Positions 45,238 to 54,053 of a stretch of 64,000 nt of DNA are shown one piece after another. Below the pieces are notes generated by a model. It worked only from the letters and a program-made list of their open reading frames with translations, was not told the origin of the DNA and did no database searches. The stretch is from Phycisphaerales bacterium (GTDB taxonomy: Bacteria; Planctomycetota; Phycisphaerae; Phycisphaerales; SM1A02), in NCBI GenBank assembly GCA_014238785.1, contig JABAAL010000022.1, positions 62,001 through 126,000 on the forward strand, given 5' to 3'. Every line of letters begins with the position of its first letter. The first letter of the stretch is position 1. The position numbers and the translations under genes were made by a program.

Positions 45238-45243
45238 GCTTAC

Positions 45244-46134
45244 ATGCGTATTTTTGTCACAGGAGCAACGGGGTTGCTTGGAAGAAGAGTGGTTCAAGCA
45301 CTTTGCTCCAAGGAACACGAAGTAATCATTGTCTCTCGAAATGCAACACGTGCATACGAACACTTCAATAACGCTTCACTGGAAATACTCGAAGCAGATG
45401 TCACGCAGCGGGGCGATTGGCAAACAGTCGCAAGCGAGTCTGATGCAATTGTGCACCTTGCTGGGGCGGGCATTGTTGATCAAAGATGGACGAAATCATA
45501 TAAAGAAGTATTGTTAACGAGTAGAATCGAATCAACGAAACATGTAGCGGAAGTGGCAAACAAAATTTTGGTGTGTGCAAGTGCTGTTGGATATTATGGC
45601 GATTGCGGAAACCAAGAACTCACGGAACAAGACCCCGCGGGAAATGATTTCCTTGCAAGGTTGTGTAGTCAGTGGGAGGCAGCCGCGCAAAGTGCAAACG
45701 GAAGAGTAGTGAACTTGCGATTTGGAATGATTCTTGACAAACAGGGCGGCGCTTTGGCAAAAATGTTGCCGTTGTTTCGACTAGGTCTTGGTGGCCCCGT
45801 TGGTAGCGGCAAGCAATATTGGCCTTGGATTGCCCAGCAAGATGCCTGCAATGTTGTGCAAGAGGCATTGCATCAAGATTGGGAAGGTGTAATCAACGTT
45901 GTGGCACCCGAGCAGTTGACGAGCAAAGAATTTGCGCGAACACTTGGACGAACCATGAAGAGAACAGCATTTTTCAAAGCCCCCGCATTTGCATTGCGAA
46001 TAATAATTGGAGAAGGAAGCCAGGTGTTAACAGTGAGCCAGCGCGTGAAACCAAGCGTGCTTCTTGAGAAGGAATTCCAATTTCAATTTCCATCATTAAA
46101 AGATGGCATAGCAAACAACTTGAAGCAATGTTGA
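45244..46134 (+). CDS. NAD(P)-binding epimerase-like protein, YfcH family
   Basis: 296 aa, an extended SDR of the TIGR01777 type. The Rossmann motif is MRIFVTGATGLLGRRV, then AIVHLAGAGIVDQRWTK, ASAVGYYGDCG and the C-terminal DUF1731-like end (PAFALRIIIGEGSQVLTVSQRV). The substrate is unknown; some relatives affect cell division. An upstream ATG at 45226 lies before the likely transcript start, so 45244 is preferred. Confidence 0.88.
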   Translation: MRIFVTGATGLLGRRVVQALCSKEHEVIIVSRNATRAYEHFNNASLEILEADVTQRGDWQTVASESDAIVHLAGAGIVDQRWTKSYKEVLLTSRIESTKHVAEVANKILVCASAVGYYGDCGNQELTEQDPAGNDFLARLCSQWEAAAQSANGRVVNLRFGMILDKQGGALAKMLPLFRLGLGGPVGSGKQYWPWIAQQDACNVVQEALHQDWEGVINVVAPEQLTSKEFARTLGRTMKRTAFFKAPAFALRIIIGEGSQVLTVSQRVKPSVLLEKEFQFQFPSLKDGIANNLKQC

Positions 46135-46157
46135 TACTATCTTGGTGGAACTATTGA

Positions 46158-46658
46158 TTACTCGCACTCGCCCCAGTTGCCAATGACTTCAAGCAAATCC
46201 GTTACATCAACGACGCCATCGTCGTTTACATCTGCCATATCGTTGCTTGTCCCCCACTGATCTATTACAGTAAGTAAATCATTCACGTTCACGAGTGCAT
46301 CGCCCGTGACATCTGCTATACAAACATGGTTTACATAGATTATCGCAGTCATACCTTCTACGCAATGCGGCAAACAAAAGTAAGGAATTTCACCTGGAGC
46401 ATCCATCGGAACATCCCAAATAACAATCGGATGAAACGATGCGAGCGAAGCATGGAAGTACCCGTCCCAAAAACATTTTGTTCCTGTTGTAACAGTATGC
46501 GGTAGCCCGCTTACGTACTCCCACTGAATAGTATCGCCTGCATTCACCGTAATAACGTCGGGTGAGAATTCCATCCCAGTTGCGTAAATATAGTGCGTTT
46601 CAGCCATACACATAGTGGTTATAGAAATACAAACAGTGGATACAATTGCTTTAAACAT
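46158..46658 (-). CDS. secreted cupredoxin with C-terminal dockerin-type repeats
   Basis: 166 aa. After a signal peptide (about 1-19) comes a plastocyanin-like domain with the type 1 copper ligands: His in LPHTVTTG, and Cys, His and Met in YFCLPHCVEGM. It is followed by two Ca-binding dockerin-type repeats (ADVTGDALVNVNDLLTVIDQ and ADVNDDGVVDVTDLLEVIGN). The tail resembles those of the neighbouring secreted esterases. An extracellular or surface electron carrier or copper protein is likely. Confidence 0.82.
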   Translation of the reverse strand: MFKAIVSTVCISITTMCMAETHYIYATGMEFSPDVITVNAGDTIQWEYVSGLPHTVTTGTKCFWDGYFHASLASFHPIVIWDVPMDAPGEIPYFCLPHCVEGMTAIIYVNHVCIADVTGDALVNVNDLLTVIDQWGTSNDMADVNDDGVVDVTDLLEVIGNWGECE

Positions 46659-46820
46659 AGGATTAAATTATTACCTATTTTTTCATCAAAACAAGCAAAA
46701 ATACAAGTAATAAACCAAATATTTTCAAAATATAGAGTTGTCCTATTGCCCACCATTATGAACTGTTAGCACTTTGATGCATCTTGATGTGCCTGCCCAA
46801 CAAATAAGAACAATGCGGAA

Positions 46821-48419
46821 TTAATTCGTACAGTCATTCCAAGTATATAAAGTTAATGTTCCTGTGCCTGCTTCACCAGTTGCCCATCCGCCGAGTCGAA
46901 TGAGATAGGTTTCGCCTAATGTAATATTTACATTAATGCGCGAGGTGTAATCTGAGCAAGAGTCGTCATCGCCGTTACAAGCAATTTGTTGCAACTTTCC
47001 GCAACCACCAGAGTACATCACAAGATCAGTATCAAATGTCGCTGCATTGCACGTACTAATAGTAAGCGTTCCAGTGCATGTTGCTTGATAAGAAAACCAA
47101 ATATCAGCATTAAGTACACCTAGATATGAGTCTGAGCACATGGAGTCGTTATACGGATCAATGCTGTTGCTAGCCTCTGCGGTAGAAAAATCTGTATCGC
47201 CTAAATAGATGGGCATCGCGTCTTCGCACTCATCGAAATCACTAGTAGAACAAATTGTATTTATGCAAGACGACGAGTCGCCATACCAAATGCCACCAAT
47301 AGTCTCGCAATCTACTGTTTCAATAAATTCGCATGTTTCACTTGGCGTACAGCAAGCCCCTTTTACTATTGACTCACAAACAGATCCCCAGCGATCAATC
47401 ATCATAAGGATGTCTGAAACATCGATATCGCCATCACTATCAAGATCACCAGCACAGTCATCCGTGCAAGAGCCAAATTCTGAAAGCAACGCTAAAAGGT
47501 CAACAACATCGACTGCACCGGACCCATCTATGTCCCCCAAACAAGGGGCTGCAGAAAGACCATCAAAGAAATTCCAAACTTCTATTGCTGAATGAATGTC
47601 CATGTTTCCCCAAGAGCCAGGCCAGTCGTGTCCACCTCCATTGACAGTGTAAAACCACAATTCAGATTCGTGGTTTGGTGAACTATAAATGTCACGGTGG
47701 ACAGTGCTGCCATCATTAGGATTTGTATCTGGAAAATCATACGAATCAGTCACATTAACACCCATGATTGAAGCCCAAAGAGCCATAGTGTCAGGAATAG
47801 AGTGATATGCCCCCCAGCCACCATTGTCTGCCATATCCCCGTACCAAAATGTAATGTTATCTGCTGTCCCGTTTAATGACAAAATTGGACGAACGACCGC
47901 AGGATTACAGTCTGTGAAGAGTGTATCCATCATCATGCCGACAATTGGAGCAAAAGCATTAATTGTTTCTGATTCGCGACATGCCAATTGGAAAGACATT
48001 TCGGCACCGTTTGAGAATCCAGTTGCATATATTTTATTTGGAGCTGTTCCATGAAGTTGTTGAAGATGCAGTGCAAGCTCTCGTATGAAGCCATCATCAT
48101 CAATATCAATACCTGCATGAAATGAATAGTCAACATCCCAGAATCGATTGTTCGATTGGTCACGCGTGCCGTTTGGAAATGCGATGACAAAACCGCGTTC
48201 ATCGGCAAGTTCTGTCCAACCGTAGTCGTTCATCATTTCATTATTATTTCCACTGTATCCGTGCATCGCTATGACAAGTGCGGGAGACTCAGGCAACTCG
48301 CTTGGAATATGAATTCGATACTGGCGGTCAAGACCATCATGCTCAAAATTTATGTTCTGAGCAACGGCTAGATTTGAAAAAAGAATCGTTAGAACGATAC
48401 TTGAAAAAATTTGTTTCAT
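46821..48419 (-). CDS. secreted PHB-depolymerase/feruloyl-esterase-like hydrolase with dockerin and Cys-rich domains
   Basis: 532 aa. Signal peptide (1-20), alpha/beta hydrolase of the LpqC type with the oxyanion strand ALVIAMHGYSG, the nucleophile in ATGFSNGAEMS and the catalytic His in GGGHDWPGS. Next come two dockerin-type repeats (CLGDIDGSGAVDVVDLLALL; AGDLDSDGDIDVSDILMM), then a Cys-rich module (GACCTPSETCEF ... GGIWYG) and a C-terminal beta-sandwich (DIWFSYQATCTGTLTISTC) like bacterial pre-peptidase domains. The substrate is probably a polyester or an acylated polysaccharide. Confidence 0.85.
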   Translation of the reverse strand: MKQIFSSIVLTILFSNLAVAQNINFEHDGLDRQYRIHIPSELPESPALVIAMHGYSGNNNEMMNDYGWTELADERGFVIAFPNGTRDQSNNRFWDVDYSFHAGIDIDDDGFIRELALHLQQLHGTAPNKIYATGFSNGAEMSFQLACRESETINAFAPIVGMMMDTLFTDCNPAVVRPILSLNGTADNITFWYGDMADNGGWGAYHSIPDTMALWASIMGVNVTDSYDFPDTNPNDGSTVHRDIYSSPNHESELWFYTVNGGGHDWPGSWGNMDIHSAIEVWNFFDGLSAAPCLGDIDGSGAVDVVDLLALLSEFGSCTDDCAGDLDSDGDIDVSDILMMIDRWGSVCESIVKGACCTPSETCEFIETVDCETIGGIWYGDSSSCINTICSTSDFDECEDAMPIYLGDTDFSTAEASNSIDPYNDSMCSDSYLGVLNADIWFSYQATCTGTLTISTCNAATFDTDLVMYSGGCGKLQQIACNGDDDSCSDYTSRINVNITLGETYLIRLGGWATGEAGTGTLTLYTWNDCTN

Positions 48420-48597
48420 AAATCAAATATACGACAACTTCGCTGATATCAATACATAAAAATGTCTATTTTTTAAGTCTTTTTATCCTTAAATTCGATA
48501 ATTTATATATTGTCTGAACTGTTAGCAAAAGTGTTAGCAGAGGCCTACGGAATCACCCTAAGTAGACGTAGACCAACTGGCGTTATCCCCTGAAAAA

Positions 48598-48671
48598 CGC
48601 TCCGAGCAGGACTCGAACCTGCGACCTACGGTTTAGAAGACCGTTGCTCTATCCAGCTGAGCTACCGGAGC
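48598..48671 (-). tRNA. tRNA-Arg (anticodon TCT)
   Basis: A complete cloverleaf on the minus strand: acceptor GCTCCGG paired with TCGGAGC (last pair G-T), D arm TAGCTCAGCTGGATAGAGC, anticodon stem ACGGT/ACCGT with loop CTTCTAA, T arm GCAGG-TTCGAGT-CCTGC and discriminator G. CCA is not encoded; the gene is followed by a T-run that may end transcription. Confidence 0.95.
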
Positions 48672-48755
48672 ATAGAAGATAGGTATTGTATGCTCAGTTA
48701 GAAATTATACCTTTTTATTCTGAAATGATTTTGGCGCAGGGTACAATGGGGGATC

Positions 48756-49841
48756 ATGAAGAATCATTACAAGTTGATGCTACTCGGTCTTTTCCTGGCT
48801 ACTTCCGCCCTTGCGCAAGAGTGGGGTGATCAAATTCCACCATCTGAAGTCTACGTACAAGAACCAGTTGCATACGATGGAAATAGCCAAACGCCACTCA
48901 TCATTTTTTTACACGGCTACAGTCCCGTGAATGGTGAATGGACAGATTTATTTGCGTTCGGTATTGCTGACCCAGCATATTACGAAGGGTATTTGCTTGC
49001 TACTCCGGATGGGTCTTATGATTCTTCTGGATTTTATTACTGGGATGGAAGTGAAGCATGCTGCGATTTTGATGGCACAAATCCAGATCATGTGGGATAT
49101 ATCGAAGCACTTGTGCAATCGATTCAAGCGTCTCACAATGTTGACCCGCGCAGAATCCACGTAGTGGGGTATTCAAATGGCGGTTTTATGGCTCACCGCA
49201 TGGGATGTGAAAAACCAAATCTGTTTTCCTCAATCATTTCAGTTGCTGGTGCAGGGCCGATGGAAATGAGTGCATGCGTCTCAACGGAATCACTTAGTGT
49301 GTTGCAAATACACGGTACTCTTGATGAAACGATTTCGTACAATGGTGGAAATTTATATGGTATTCCCTTCCCCAGTGTCCAAACGATCATTGCCAATTGG
49401 GTTGAACATATTGGCTGTGAAAGCGAACCAACCTCACTACCGGACTACCTCAATTTAGATGGTTTCACGTGGGGTGATGAGACAGAGGTTATTCAATACA
49501 CAAATTCGTGTTCATCAGCAGGTGGGGTTGAGCATTGGAAAATGCATGACGCAGAACATACCTTTTGGTTTTGGTATCAGGCCTTTGAGCACATGTTTAC
49601 ATGGTTCGACCAGCACCAAAAGCCCAACACCTGCCCAAGCGATTTCGATGGCGATACATCAGTCGATGTTAGTGACTTGCTCCTATTAATCAGTTATTGG
49701 GGTGATGAGCAGGGAGACCTCAATGGTGACCAGATAACAAATGTGCAAGACTTGCTTTTTCTCATTGGCGAATGGGGACCCTGCCCAGTTTGGAAACAGC
49801 AGTCTCCTGGTGAACTCGTACCTCACTTGCAGAGAAGATAA
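48756..49841 (+). CDS. secreted esterase of the LpqC/feruloyl esterase type with dockerin tail
   Basis: 361 aa. Signal peptide (about 1-20), alpha/beta hydrolase with LIIFLHGYSPVNGEW, the nucleophile in HVVGYSNGGFMAHRMGC, an acid residue near QIHGTLDETI and the His in HDAEHTFWF. The tail has two dockerin-type repeats (CPSDFDGDTSVDVSDLLLLI; GDLNGDQITNVQDLLFLIGE). It is a distant paralogue of the esterase at 46,821-48,419, divergently placed around the tRNA-Arg gene. A TACAAT lies eight bases before the ATG; GGGGGA in between is too close to be a normal Shine-Dalgarno. Confidence 0.85.
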   Translation: MKNHYKLMLLGLFLATSALAQEWGDQIPPSEVYVQEPVAYDGNSQTPLIIFLHGYSPVNGEWTDLFAFGIADPAYYEGYLLATPDGSYDSSGFYYWDGSEACCDFDGTNPDHVGYIEALVQSIQASHNVDPRRIHVVGYSNGGFMAHRMGCEKPNLFSSIISVAGAGPMEMSACVSTESLSVLQIHGTLDETISYNGGNLYGIPFPSVQTIIANWVEHIGCESEPTSLPDYLNLDGFTWGDETEVIQYTNSCSSAGGVEHWKMHDAEHTFWFWYQAFEHMFTWFDQHQKPNTCPSDFDGDTSVDVSDLLLLISYWGDEQGDLNGDQITNVQDLLFLIGEWGPCPVWKQQSPGELVPHLQRR

Positions 49842-49898
49842 GTTCCAAGAGCATTTCGAGCTTTCGGGTATCATGTACCATTCCTGCTTCTGGCAGTA

Positions 49899-49971
49899 GG
49901 GCCGGTAGCTCAGCGGTTAGAGCTAACGACTCATAATCGTTCGGTCCCCGGTTCGAATCCGGGCCGGCCCA
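49899..49971 (+). tRNA. tRNA with CAT anticodon, probably tRNA-Ile2 (lysidine) or elongator Met
   Basis: Acceptor GGGCCGG/CCGGCCC, D arm TAGCTCAGCGGTTAGAGC, anticodon stem AACGA/TCGTT with loop CTCATAA, T arm CCCGG-TTCGAAT-CCGGG, discriminator A, no encoded CCA. The anticodon stem lacks the three G-C pairs of an initiator tRNA. C4-G69 and C5-G68 pairs fit TilS recognition, so tRNA-Ile2 is slightly favoured over elongator Met. Confidence 0.92.
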
Positions 49972-49977
49972 TTCGTC

Positions 49978-50739
49978 ATGAAAAAAGTAAGCAAGAGTAT
50001 TCCTGCTCGACATTATGGTTTTTCCCTCCTAGGCATCCTGATTTCGCTTGCTTGCATGGTCGTGTTGATGTCAATTTATATGTCTTCAGTAGATAAGGCG
50101 GTAACGGGTGGTCAAGGAAACTCAGTACAGCAGTCTGTATGGGGAATGCAAGACCAAATTCAACTGCAACTCATTGGTCAAGGATTGACTATTCATGCGA
50201 TGACAAACGGTGAAGGTTTTTTAATACCAAGTAAGTTGTCTGGCTCAAACGATGTTACCGAAAACACATCCGCGAATTTTTGGTCTGCACTTGTTAACCA
50301 AAACTTGGTTGCGCCCAAGCAATTAGTCTCCCCGACAGATCGCGGTTGGGTGGAGCCTGCGCCTTACTCACGAAACCGATCTCTTTGGGATCCTGATTTT
50401 TCTGTGGACCTTGATGAAACGTCAAATGTTTCGTACGCGCACATGCCGCTCTTTGGTGAACGGTTGAAAAAACGCTGGAATCCCAACGCAGGACATTTTC
50501 CTGTTATTGGAAACCGAGGTCCCAGGGACGGAATCGAAAATTCGGATTCGTTTACACTTGATGATGACGGCATTTGGCGCGGCTGGGTATTACATGCGAA
50601 CAACGCAATCCAATGGCAAGAGGGTACGTCATCGGTACACGACAACCCATTTGTGTATGAAGGGGACAATGCCGACGATGCAATGCTCGGTTTTACCATT
50701 GAGATGTACGACAACGGTCCGGTTTTCGTCTGGGATTAA
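49978..50739 (+). CDS. pseudopilin-like protein with an atypical prepilin signal
   Basis: 253 aa. A basic leader ends in a prepilin peptidase site, G-FSLLGILISLACMVVLM, followed by the hydrophobic helix of type IV pilins and a soluble domain. The glutamate at position +5 that almost all pilins need is replaced by Gly, as in minor pseudopilins of the GspK kind. It begins six bases after the tRNA. No other pilus or type II secretion genes are in the window. Confidence 0.7.
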   Translation: MKKVSKSIPARHYGFSLLGILISLACMVVLMSIYMSSVDKAVTGGQGNSVQQSVWGMQDQIQLQLIGQGLTIHAMTNGEGFLIPSKLSGSNDVTENTSANFWSALVNQNLVAPKQLVSPTDRGWVEPAPYSRNRSLWDPDFSVDLDETSNVSYAHMPLFGERLKKRWNPNAGHFPVIGNRGPRDGIENSDSFTLDDDGIWRGWVLHANNAIQWQEGTSSVHDNPFVYEGDNADDAMLGFTIEMYDNGPVFVWD

Positions 50740-50758
50740 TTCGCCGCGGGTGGATTAA

Positions 50759-52681
50759 TTAGAGTTGTATCAAGCCAACGGTTGCGTCGTCAATAAGTTT
50801 CGACGCAGAAATACCACTGCCAACCGCGTTTTTCATCCACTGATCTGGGGTAAGCCGTCCAATGGAGCAAATCCGTTTTGTTTCAGCGGCTAAGTCTTTG
50901 CCGCGCATGTGCGATTTAATTTGGTGACTGATGACGTGGCCAATGGTGTAGTCGGGCAGGTAGAGCGGATACCCAATCATGTGTTGGTATGCAGCAAGAA
51001 TGTGGTACGGATCTTCGCCAAAGTATTTCTTGAAGTATTTGTCCCAGACAGTCTCTGCGATCGAAAGCATCTCATCGCGAAGCATTTCGGTGGTTGCATC
51101 GGGGTTTTGATACAACCAACGCCACGTGTACAATTCAACGAGAGATGGGCCGGCTATTTGACAAGCTGCAAGCAATCCCTCAACAGAAGCGAGTGCGAAT
51201 GCTTTTACTTCGTCATCTTCAGGAAGTCCAACAACTTCTTTGGCTTTGTTTTGATATAAAAATGCAAACGCTTCTGTGCACGCCGTGTTAGGAACATTTC
51301 GAAGTAAGGGTCTTGGCACAAAGTGTGTAGAAATCAACTGCTCAAGGTTGTGCCCAAGTTCGTGCATCGCTGTATCAAAACCATCCCAACCAAGCCGATC
51401 GTCAAGTCGATTTGTACGTAGCCATGCGTTATATTCTGGAATGCCTGGACGCATCGCATGTCCAGCACCACGAGCAATTTCTACGTTTACTCGAGTGCCT
51501 AAAAATTCCGCGTCTTCTTCGCTGTATCCAAGCCCTTTAAGAACTTCTGGGATTTTGGTTTGGAATTCTTGTTCATCTTGAAACATTGCAGTTACTTTTT
51601 CATCAAGTTCTTTAGAACTTGCACCCTCGCCGATGTCTTCGAGATAAATGTCAAATGCTTCCAAAGGTCGACCGAGTTTTTTTGACATGAAATTTGCAAT
51701 GTCAGCACGTACTGGTGCTTCCAAAAGTTTGATCATGAGTTCTTCGACAGTTTCTTCAGGTATCTCCCTCTCCAAATCGAATTTTCGGGCAATCGCAGTT
51801 GGGTGTTCATCGTAATATTTGTCGTAGTCGACGGCAACCGATCGCTGCGTGTGTAACTGTTCGTAGCGGACTGGCCCGAGTAATTCTCCTGCGTCTTCGC
51901 CGTTAATAGTATTTGTTTGTGGGTTCCACTTGCCGATGCAAGTGCTATCCATGATTTGTTTTGGAAGAGTGCCATCGATGTGGCGACCCATGACCCAAGA
52001 GAGAGCACGTTGTTTTTCAATGCCGCCCTCTTGGGTATAGCCCGCTTTTATTTCTTCACGGATAAGCCAGTGCGCGATGAGCTTGCGATCTTTTTCAAAC
52101 CATGACTTACCATTGGCATCAACCATACAACCAACTGGAACATGAAACTCACTTACAAACATATCCGCTTCGTGCTCAAGTACTCGAGCGCGATCGTTAA
52201 CTTCTGCAGGAATGCGTGGCCCAAATGCTCTACCTATTCGTGCCTCTGCCCAGTCATCTGTCGACCAACTTTCACCATCAAGTAACATTGTTTCAAGATC
52301 TGGTCTTGTGAAATTGAGTAACGCAATGAATGCAATTTTCTGTTTGTAAAACTGGTCGGAGAGATCAGGACATGGGTCAAACATTGCCATAGTATTGTCG
52401 ACAGCGGGCATTTCGTCGCCACGTAAATCGGTCCATCTTCGAAGGTGTCTTCCAATTTCGTACAAGTGCCCACCGATCGAACCCATCGCACTTTCGTACC
52501 TATCTAGCAGCCGCGATCTGTCTTTATCGCTTGTGACAAAACTTTCTTCGCAGAATGTTTTGAACGCCTCGCCATCGCCGTCGGATTCTTGCCAACGTTT
52601 CGCGACTCGATGAACTCCAGAAGATGCGCGCTCGCACCCGCCGAGTGTTTGAATAGTTTCTTCAATTGGTAATGTGATCAT
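50759..52681 (-). CDS. zinc metallopeptidase (HExxH), M3-like, substrate unknown
   Basis: 640 aa, mostly helical, no signal peptide. The zinc motif is in DTAMHELGHNLEQ (around residue 440) with a probable third ligand in TACTEAFAFLYQ about 35 residues later, the layout of thermolysin-like gluzincins and oligopeptidases of the M3/M32 kind. ATG 52681 overlaps the phosphatase stop (ATGA). The two genes are translationally coupled. Confidence 0.78.
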   Translation of the reverse strand: MITLPIEETIQTLGGCERASSGVHRVAKRWQESDGDGEAFKTFCEESFVTSDKDRSRLLDRYESAMGSIGGHLYEIGRHLRRWTDLRGDEMPAVDNTMAMFDPCPDLSDQFYKQKIAFIALLNFTRPDLETMLLDGESWSTDDWAEARIGRAFGPRIPAEVNDRARVLEHEADMFVSEFHVPVGCMVDANGKSWFEKDRKLIAHWLIREEIKAGYTQEGGIEKQRALSWVMGRHIDGTLPKQIMDSTCIGKWNPQTNTINGEDAGELLGPVRYEQLHTQRSVAVDYDKYYDEHPTAIARKFDLEREIPEETVEELMIKLLEAPVRADIANFMSKKLGRPLEAFDIYLEDIGEGASSKELDEKVTAMFQDEQEFQTKIPEVLKGLGYSEEDAEFLGTRVNVEIARGAGHAMRPGIPEYNAWLRTNRLDDRLGWDGFDTAMHELGHNLEQLISTHFVPRPLLRNVPNTACTEAFAFLYQNKAKEVVGLPEDDEVKAFALASVEGLLAACQIAGPSLVELYTWRWLYQNPDATTEMLRDEMLSIAETVWDKYFKKYFGEDPYHILAAYQHMIGYPLYLPDYTIGHVISHQIKSHMRGKDLAAETKRICSIGRLTPDQWMKNAVGSGISASKLIDDATVGLIQL

Positions 52682-53436
52682 GGAGTACATGATAAAGCAT
52701 GGCAAAGAGCGTTGTGCAAATTATGGTTAGATGCAATGCCACCACTTGCAATTGGAGAATATTTTCCGCCCGCTTCCTCGATAATTGGAAGCCAGGGGAC
52801 GATGTCCCATGGTAAAAGAAGTGGTTCAATAACGGCATCAATCTGACCTGTGCAGAGCAGCATGTACGCGTAACAATCACTCCACCCACGGATGGAACCA
52901 TTCGCTTCTAGTAGTTTTTGATACAGCGGTTCGGTATTCGTTTGTTTGTAATAATCATAGGAAGTGGTGCAAATCATTGCGTCTTCAAGAGTAGCTACAG
53001 AAGAAACACCTTCGCCCTTGGTACCCTGGTGTTTGACTCCTTCTCCAACAACCGCTGAAATTGTTTCGCCAAGGGCGGGAAGAGAAGCGATTCCAGCAAT
53101 CGGTACGCCCTCATATTCAAGACCAATCAATGTGCCAAAGAGTGGGACATTTCTTGCAAACGACGCAGTACCATCGATTGGATCAACAACCCATCGGTAC
53201 CCGTTTGATCCAATGACTTCACCATGCTCTTCGCCAAGAAATCCGTCATCTGGAAAAGCTTCAAGCAGTACCTGCCTTGCCATTAACTCAGCTTCAATAT
53301 CCACTGTTGTAACTTCAGAGCCATCTTTTTTTGATGAGATTGTGAAGTTTGAGGTTTGAAAATAGGAGTTTACAAATTGTGAAACATCACTAGCAGTATC
53401 GTGAAGGGCTTTGATTCGAAGTTCTGGAATAGTCAT
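52678..53436 (-). CDS. inositol monophosphatase family protein, histidinol-phosphatase-like
   Basis: 252 aa with the IMPase metal-binding motifs: the Glu pair in GFLGEEHGE, WVVDPIDGTASFARNVP and the C-terminal WDIVPWLPIIEEAGG. Members act on inositol phosphate, histidinol phosphate, fructose bisphosphate or PAP; the RGWSDCYAY segment resembles HisN-type histidinol phosphatases. The start is uncertain: ATG 53436 fits the family, but the open frame extends upstream with a hydrophobic stretch. It is coupled to the metallopeptidase gene. Confidence 0.85.
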   Translation of the reverse strand: MTIPELRIKALHDTASDVSQFVNSYFQTSNFTISSKKDGSEVTTVDIEAELMARQVLLEAFPDDGFLGEEHGEVIGSNGYRWVVDPIDGTASFARNVPLFGTLIGLEYEGVPIAGIASLPALGETISAVVGEGVKHQGTKGEGVSSVATLEDAMICTTSYDYYKQTNTEPLYQKLLEANGSIRGWSDCYAYMLLCTGQIDAVIEPLLLPWDIVPWLPIIEEAGGKYSPIASGGIASNHNLHNALCHALSCTP

Positions 53437-53582
53437 CGGGATGGTAGTTTGTAAGAGAATGCCAAGTAGAAGAATAAGAGTCGACTGGCAAAAGGCCATC
53501 GATAAAATCCAAGCTATTTTAGTCGTATCCATTATAGGTTTCAGAAGAGATGCTATAGACATACAAAATCATCTGCCAGCAA

Positions 53583-53711
53583 GTGAACATTCAAGATTTA
53601 CCCGTGCTCATTGCAGGGTGGGGAAATTGCGAATCTTGCCATGCAGATCAAACGGGTAATAGAGTGGTTGAAATTGCTGATTTGCGTATAATTATCGCCA
53701 AATGGAGCTAA
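53583..53711 (+). pseudogene. orphan dockerin tail (gene remnant)
   Basis: A 42-codon frame ending in TAA at 53709-53711 encodes VNIQDLPVLIAGWGNCESC and then VVEIADLRIIIAKWS, two dockerin-type half-repeats exactly like the C-terminal ends of the secreted proteins nearby. The frame is closed upstream at 53556 by TAG, so no catalytic part precedes it. A hairpin follows after five bases. It is the preserved 3' end of a lost secreted-protein gene. Confidence 0.65.
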
Positions 53712-53716
53712 TTCTT

Positions 53717-53736
53717 CCTTTTATTAGAATAAAAGG
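53717..53736. terminator. AT-rich hairpin after the dockerin remnant
   Basis: CCTTTTATT and AATAAAAGG form an almost perfect inverted repeat around AG. It lies where the terminator of the lost gene would be. The stem is AT-rich, so its efficiency is doubtful. Confidence 0.45.
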
Positions 53737-54053
53737 CAAGTTTGGGGCGAATAAGTGAGATAAGACGAACGAAGGCACAAGTATTTACGTAGCGTTTAAA
53801 GCTTGTAATAGCCATATATTAGCATTCACGAAGAGGAGGATCCTACCAGCGAAACCCGAGTCCTATAACCCATAGATACACCGTACAAAACGTATTTTTA
53901 AGTCGCCAACTTGGTTTTTAGGTCTAAACAACCTATATTAACACCGTTGTTGTAAAAATAGTTTGACTCTAAAGTGTTTACTTCCACAGAGTTATATGTA
54001 GGTGGTAGAGTATGGTGTTGCCTTGGTGGGCAACTACGCAGGTAGTCTAGAGC
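53737..54053. other. 317-base non-coding stretch before the beta-helix gene
   Basis: No credible ORF on either strand. It holds TTTGACT near 53960, an AT-rich TTATATGTA near 53992 and a GTTGCC/GGCAAC stem (54017-54034) in what would be the leader of the beta-helix gene. The spacing of the hexamers is poor, so I do not assign a promoter. Confidence 0.4.
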
